The position numbers and the translations under genes are program-made. 64,000 bases of DNA from NCBI RefSeq assembly GCF_003432065.1, contig NZ_QWDE01000001.1:1798001-1862000 (forward strand), in the 5' to 3' direction. Of this stretch, positions 60,507-64,000 are shown one piece after another (position 1 is the stretch's first letter; every line of letters begins with the position of its first letter). The stretch comes from Mucilaginibacter terrenus (GTDB taxonomy: Bacteria > Bacteroidota > Bacteroidia > Sphingobacteriales > Sphingobacteriaceae). The notes beneath the pieces were generated by a model. That model saw only the letters and a program-made list of their open reading frames with translations. It had not been told where the DNA came from and ran no database searches.

Positions 60507-61556
60507 ATGATACATACTGATACCCCGAACGGAAAAGACCTTGTACAATTTAGTAAATACCCTGATGCCGGCATTGACATGCAAAAGCTGATAGGTACGC
60601 AACACTTATTTTGCCGCTACAGTGAAACACGTGAAGGTTTTATTGTAACGCCTATAGCCAACATGACCTTGCAGCCGGATGGCCGCATTACCGGCCACAG
60701 CCACCCTAACGAAGGTTACTGGCAGCCGTACGATTATGGCACTGTACCCGCCGACAAAGCCTTTGCTTTTGTGGGTGCCGGCAATAAGTTTATTCCGAGT
60801 TCTGTTTGGCAGCAATCCTTCTGCGATATACCCGTAGGTTATTATTGCGGTGATCCGGAATCACCGCATAAACTTTGCCTGGTACCAAATGAACCTACTG
60901 AAAGTAACAGCGAGATTATATATGTTATAGCGTCCTGTCTTCCTTTTTACGAGCATACCGTGCCGAAGCTATTAGAAGAACTCCTAGCCGAAGGCATTGA
61001 ACCTGCACGTATTAAGGTAGTGGTGAACGGTGCTACTACAGATGAGGATAAAACAATAAACGGCGTAGACCATGCCTTTAGCAAGCACAATGCCTGGGAA
61101 CTTACTGCATTGTACGAGGCGCCGCTGCGCTGGCAATTTGATTATGCCATGCTGATACACGACACCAACCAGGTGTACCCTGGTTTTAGGCGCAAGGTAG
61201 AAACCTTTAACCAGCACTTGCCATGGGATATAATCCCTGCTACACCCATGGCGCGCTGCCTGTTAGGATTGTACTCGCACCAGTTTTTGATGAGTTGTAG
61301 CGGATTTTTGCAGCAGGTTGACCGTATGCCTAAGAACGATGCCATAATAGTAGAGGTTGCAGGCGAACTAATCCACCGTGCTAACGCGGTTTTAGCCATG
61401 GGCGATCCGGAAGCGAACGGTGCGGCAAGGCAGCCTGAATGGCGGGAAAGTGCGGACTTTTTTAACTCCGGCACGTTGCGCGTGAGGCGGGTGTTCCCAA
61501 CTATTAACCTGCACAAATATACCCATACAGATATTTCCGATGCTTTTAACCTGTAA
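60507..61556 (+). CDS. Unclassified protein, C-terminal half resembling a GT-A glycosyltransferase
   Basis: The 349-residue soluble protein has two parts. Residues 1-130 are beta-rich, with LQPDGRITGHSHPNEGYW near 57-74 (in pieces) and DKAFAFVGAGNKFIPSS near 84-100. From about 137 a Rossmann-like start IIYVIASCLPFYEHTVPKLL is followed by IKVVVNGATTDED and FDYAMLIHDTNQVYPGF, which reads like the nucleotide-sugar-binding core of family-2-like glycosyltransferases; the HDTN site could take the place of DxD. LLGLYSHQFLMS further on resembles their acceptor region. I cannot name a family. It is a single-gene unit whose stop lies one base from the convergent mgtE stop. Confidence 0.7.
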   Translation: MIHTDTPNGKDLVQFSKYPDAGIDMQKLIGTQHLFCRYSETREGFIVTPIANMTLQPDGRITGHSHPNEGYWQPYDYGTVPADKAFAFVGAGNKFIPSSVWQQSFCDIPVGYYCGDPESPHKLCLVPNEPTESNSEIIYVIASCLPFYEHTVPKLLEELLAEGIEPARIKVVVNGATTDEDKTINGVDHAFSKHNAWELTALYEAPLRWQFDYAMLIHDTNQVYPGFRRKVETFNQHLPWDIIPATPMARCLLGLYSHQFLMSCSGFLQQVDRMPKNDAIIVEVAGELIHRANAVLAMGDPEANGAARQPEWRESADFFNSGTLRVRRVFPTINLHKYTHTDISDAFNL

Positions 61557-61557
61557 G

Positions 61558-62928
61558 TTACAGGAGCACGCCTTTCATGAACACAACGGCAACAGTGAAG
61601 TAAATAATCAGCCCTGTAACATCTACCAACGTAGCTACAAAAGGCGCGGAAGATGTTGCAGGGTCGGCACCGAGTTTTTTGAGCAGTAAAGGAAGCATAG
61701 ACCCTGCCAGCGAGCCCCAAAGCACGACGCCTACAAGCGAGAAACCGACTGTAAATCCTACCAATAGCCAATGCGGACCATAGATATCGCTGAACATGCT
61801 CCAGGCGGCTATCCGCAGAAAGCCTATTATACCGAGCGTAACACCCAGCATCAGACCGGAGAGTATCTCACGGCGCATTACGCGCCACCAGTCTGCAAGG
61901 GTAACCTCGCCCAGAGCCATAGCTTGAATAATAAGTGTTGATGCCTGGGAGCCGCTGTTGCCGCCACTGCTAATAATAAGCGGAACAAAAAACGCAAGCA
62001 CTACTACTTTTTCTATTTCATCACCAAAGTAACTCATGGCGGTAGCGGTAAGCATTTCGCTAAAGAAAAGGATGATAAGCCAGCCTACGCGCTTCTTTAC
62101 GAGCGTGAAAAGGTTAATATCCAGGTAGGGCTCGTCCAATGCTTCGGTACCACCTATCTTTTGTATGTCTTCAGTATATTCTTCGTTGGCTATCCACAGG
62201 ATGTCGTCCACTGTAACTATGCCCAGCAGGATGCCTTCGCTATCAATAACCGGCAATGCCGTGCGGTTATTCATCCTGAACACGTTAATCGCTTCTTCCT
62301 GCGGGTCGGCAGCGCTTAGGGAGATCAGCCGACCATCCATAAGGTCGCTTACCTTTGTTTCCGGTTTTACCAGTAATATCTCCCGAATACGTATATCGTC
62401 CAGCAGCACACCGTTGTCATCTATCACATAAATAACGTCAATCGTTTCCGAGTTCTTACCGTAGCGACGAATGTGCGACAGCACCCTTGTAACATCCCAG
62501 GTCTTCTTAACGGCTATGTAGTCCGGTGTCATCAAACGGCCGACACTGTCCTCCTTGTAGCCCAAAAGACCTAAAGCTTCCTTACGGTCTTCTGGTGACA
62601 GGTGCAGGATAAGGTTCTTTACGGCATCGCCATGCAGTTCCGCAAAAAAAGATGTACGGTCGTCAGGTGGCAAGGCATTGAGTATCTCCCCTACTTTTTG
62701 GCCGGTAAGTTTTTTTATAATACGCTCCTGCGTAGGGAAATCGAGTATTCTGAAAACGTTTACTGCCCGGTTTAGCGAAAGGGTGGCAATAATGGTAGGG
62801 CCATGTTCAGGTATCTCGCCAATAAGTTCTTCTACGTCCGAAATATTAAGGTTGTTTAAATACTCCTGCAGTTGCGTAGTATCCTCCTGCTCCAGTAACA
62901 ATTCTATTTGTTCAACCATTTCGTCCAT
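61558..62928 (-). CDS. mgtE: Magnesium transporter MgtE
   Basis: The 456-residue protein has the MgtE order: N-terminal helical domain (about 15-120), two CBS domains (about 125-245; RLMTPDYIAV and MNNRTALPVIDSEG) and five membrane helices (about 275-456), including FFVPLIISSGGNSGSQAST, the pore motif, and the last FVATLVDVTGLIIYF. It brings in Mg2+ and is gated by the ion itself. The ATG ending at 62928 is preceded by AAGAGGG; a TTG start 16 codons upstream is possible but less likely. It is convergent with the unclassified glycosyltransferase-like gene. Confidence 0.96.
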   Translation of the reverse strand: MDEMVEQIELLLEQEDTTQLQEYLNNLNISDVEELIGEIPEHGPTIIATLSLNRAVNVFRILDFPTQERIIKKLTGQKVGEILNALPPDDRTSFFAELHGDAVKNLILHLSPEDRKEALGLLGYKEDSVGRLMTPDYIAVKKTWDVTRVLSHIRRYGKNSETIDVIYVIDDNGVLLDDIRIREILLVKPETKVSDLMDGRLISLSAADPQEEAINVFRMNNRTALPVIDSEGILLGIVTVDDILWIANEEYTEDIQKIGGTEALDEPYLDINLFTLVKKRVGWLIILFFSEMLTATAMSYFGDEIEKVVVLAFFVPLIISSGGNSGSQASTLIIQAMALGEVTLADWWRVMRREILSGLMLGVTLGIIGFLRIAAWSMFSDIYGPHWLLVGFTVGFSLVGVVLWGSLAGSMLPLLLKKLGADPATSSAPFVATLVDVTGLIIYFTVAVVFMKGVLL

Positions 62929-63016
62929 AAAAGCCCTCTTGTTTACATGGGTGTAACCTTGTTTTTGTGCAGGCAAAAGTCGTTTATTTTTTCAAATTAC
63001 AAGGCTTTTTTTATGT

Positions 63017-63024
63017 TATCTTTG
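63017..63024 (+). promoter_or_regulatory. -7 box TATCTTTG for ychF
   Basis: This exact TAnnTTTG match lies 88 bases before ychF; the leader then contains the repeat at 63036-63104. Confidence 0.45.
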
Positions 63025-63035
63025 CCGCTCAAAAA

Positions 63036-63104
63036 GAGTCAGGAATTAAGAGTCAAAAGATAAAATACTGTCTTGGTTCTTTATTCTTGTTTCTTGAGTC
63101 AAAA
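63036..63104. repeat. Short-unit degenerate repeat in the ychF leader
   Basis: GAGTCA occurs at 63036, GAGTCAAAA at 63050 and again at 63096, and TCTTG appears at 63071, 63085 and 63092. It is of the low-complexity GTC/CAAGA kind often dispersed between genes in this phylum. Confidence 0.4.
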
Positions 63105-63112
63105 ACATAAAA

Positions 63113-64000
63113 ATGGGTTTACAATGTGGTATAGTAGGGCTGCCAAATGTGGGCAAGTCTACACTTTTTAACTGTTTATCAAATGCAAAAGCACAGGCGG
63201 CCAACTTCCCGTTCTGTACTATCGAGCCAAATGTGGGGGTGATCACCGTACCGGATGAGCGCCTTACCAAGCTTACCGAGATTGTAAATCCTAAAAGCAT
63301 TGTGCCAAACACTATAGAGATAGTGGACATTGCAGGCCTTGTAAAAGGGGCCAGCAAAGGCGAGGGCCTGGGTAACCAGTTCCTGGCTAACATACGTGCT
63401 ACAAACGCCATTATACATGTGCTGCGCTGCTTTGATAATGATAACGTTATACACGTTGACGGTTCTGTAGACCCTATTCGTGATAAAGAGATCATTGACA
63501 CCGAACTGCAGTTAAAAGACCTTGACTCAATAGAGAAAAAGATCTCCAAGATTGAGAAAATGGCCAAAACCGGCGGCGACAAAGATGCTAAGAAAGCTTT
63601 TGAAGTACTTACGGTTTACCGCGAGCACCTGCTTGCCGGTAAATCTGCACGTACTGCGCCGGTGGCAGAGGAAGATAAAGAATACATTAGCGATATATGG
63701 CTGCTTACCGCAAAGCCGGTAATGTACGTTTGTAACGTGGACGAAGCTTCGGTAAGTACAGGTAACGCTTACGTTGAGAAAGTACGCGAAGCTGTTAAGG
63801 AAGAGAATGCCGAGGTGTTGATTATTTCTGCCCAAATAGAAGCTGAGATTGCCGAAATGGAATCTTACGATGACCGCCAGATGTTCTTAGCAGACCTTGG
63901 CCTGAGCGAATCTGGTGTGAACCAGCTGATAAAAGCTGCCTACCGCCTGCTTAACCTGGCTACCTACTTCACCGCAGGTGTGCAGGAAGTGCGCGCGTGG
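63113..64000 (+). CDS. ychF: Redox-regulated ATPase YchF (partial, cut by window end)
   Basis: The first 296 codons are visible; the full protein has about 365. It is an Obg-family P-loop protein: G1 motif GLPNVGKST near 9-17, G3 region VDIAGLVKGASKGEGLG in pieces near 68-84. At the usual NKxD position stands NVDE (near 206-209), the change that makes YchF prefer ATP over GTP. The coiled-coil insert (about 130-180) is present. YchF binds ribosomes and takes part in the oxidative stress response in other bacteria. The C-terminal TGS-like domain lies outside the window. Confidence 0.97.
   Translation, partial: MGLQCGIVGLPNVGKSTLFNCLSNAKAQAANFPFCTIEPNVGVITVPDERLTKLTEIVNPKSIVPNTIEIVDIAGLVKGASKGEGLGNQFLANIRATNAIIHVLRCFDNDNVIHVDGSVDPIRDKEIIDTELQLKDLDSIEKKISKIEKMAKTGGDKDAKKAFEVLTVYREHLLAGKSARTAPVAEEDKEYISDIWLLTAKPVMYVCNVDEASVSTGNAYVEKVREAVKEENAEVLIISAQIEAEIAEMESYDDRQMFLADLGLSESGVNQLIKAAYRLLNLATYFTAGVQEVRAW

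Noticed and set aside
1..64000. tRNA or rRNA genes, CRISPR arrays, insertion sequences, phage genes, toxin-antitoxin or restriction systems
   Set aside because: I looked in all gaps and at all products and saw no cloverleaf with a T-arm, no regular spacer array, and no transposase or integrase.

Overview
The window is chromosomal DNA of a Bacteroidota species, most likely family Sphingobacteriaceae and close to Mucilaginibacter or Pedobacter. This is an inference from gene content and signals, not a database match. The signs are: many start regions with the Bacteroidota -7 box TAnnTTTG and no clear Shine-Dalgarno; a fused SecDF; YidC with a large periplasmic domain; an unusually long NusB; a BlaI plus M56/TonB-domain pair; a PUR-type DNA/RNA-binding protein; a LapA-type protein; and a zinc-ligand-less Tgt. 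I see no rRNA, tRNA, CRISPR array, insertion sequence, integrase or prophage. Most of the window is dense housekeeping sequence; short AT-rich or repeat-bearing gaps are the only accessory-looking DNA.

Layout. 1-5400: an HxlR regulator cut by the window edge, divergent from an SDR protein; a dienelactone-hydrolase-like protein; a small membrane protein followed by a decayed-looking open frame; an M23 lipoprotein; an acyltransferase. 5571-9048: pyrG-yidC. 9204-14976: an exonuclease/GIY-YIG fusion, a lipoprotein, a flavin-type reductase-like protein, an S9 peptidase and pyrF. 15221-18991: rho, pssA, purS, an orphan Hpt protein and folK. 19084-26701: sppA, a PolX relative with a lost polymerase site, an LPS heptose pair, an outer-membrane barrel, sixA and dprA. 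26855-29172: the BlaI/M56 sensor pair with three operator-like dyads.

29181-38309: rsmG, an ECF sigma factor and a glycosyltransferase in overlapping order; divergent tgt-lptF/G-like-DMT operon; an 860-base AT-rich gap; lapA-like; ispE; thyA-folA. 38424-49927: secDF, NDH-2 with HMG-CoA lyase, a GNAT/iron-permease overlap, fbaA, accD, a small acidic protein, a cysteine desulfurase and glmM. 50053-57233: a PAP2 phosphatase, a pair of tandem palindromic repeats, MarR, and two consecutive minus-strand operons (nusB-DUF1573-yajC, then ybbR-coaE-MBL nuclease-53-residue Cys protein), then a leucine-dehydrogenase-like gene. 57498-64000: an ABC exporter half, a cold-shock protein, a PUR protein, a glycosyltransferase-like protein of unknown role, mgtE and the start of ychF.

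Functional themes are membrane and envelope biogenesis (YidC, SecDF, YajC, LptF/G-like, PssA, heptose enzymes, GlmM, PAP2), nucleotide and folate metabolism (PyrG, PyrF, PurS, ThyA, FolA, FolK), and RNA or transcription factors (Rho, NusB, sigma, RsmG, Tgt, YchF). I found no clear new defence or mobile system. The best leads are the lineage-type enzyme oddities (PolX, Tgt, ABC exporter), the BlaI operator array, the short-leader genes, the structured AT-rich gap at 34839-35699, the tandem palindromic repeats at 50626-51007, and the unclassified protein at 60507.
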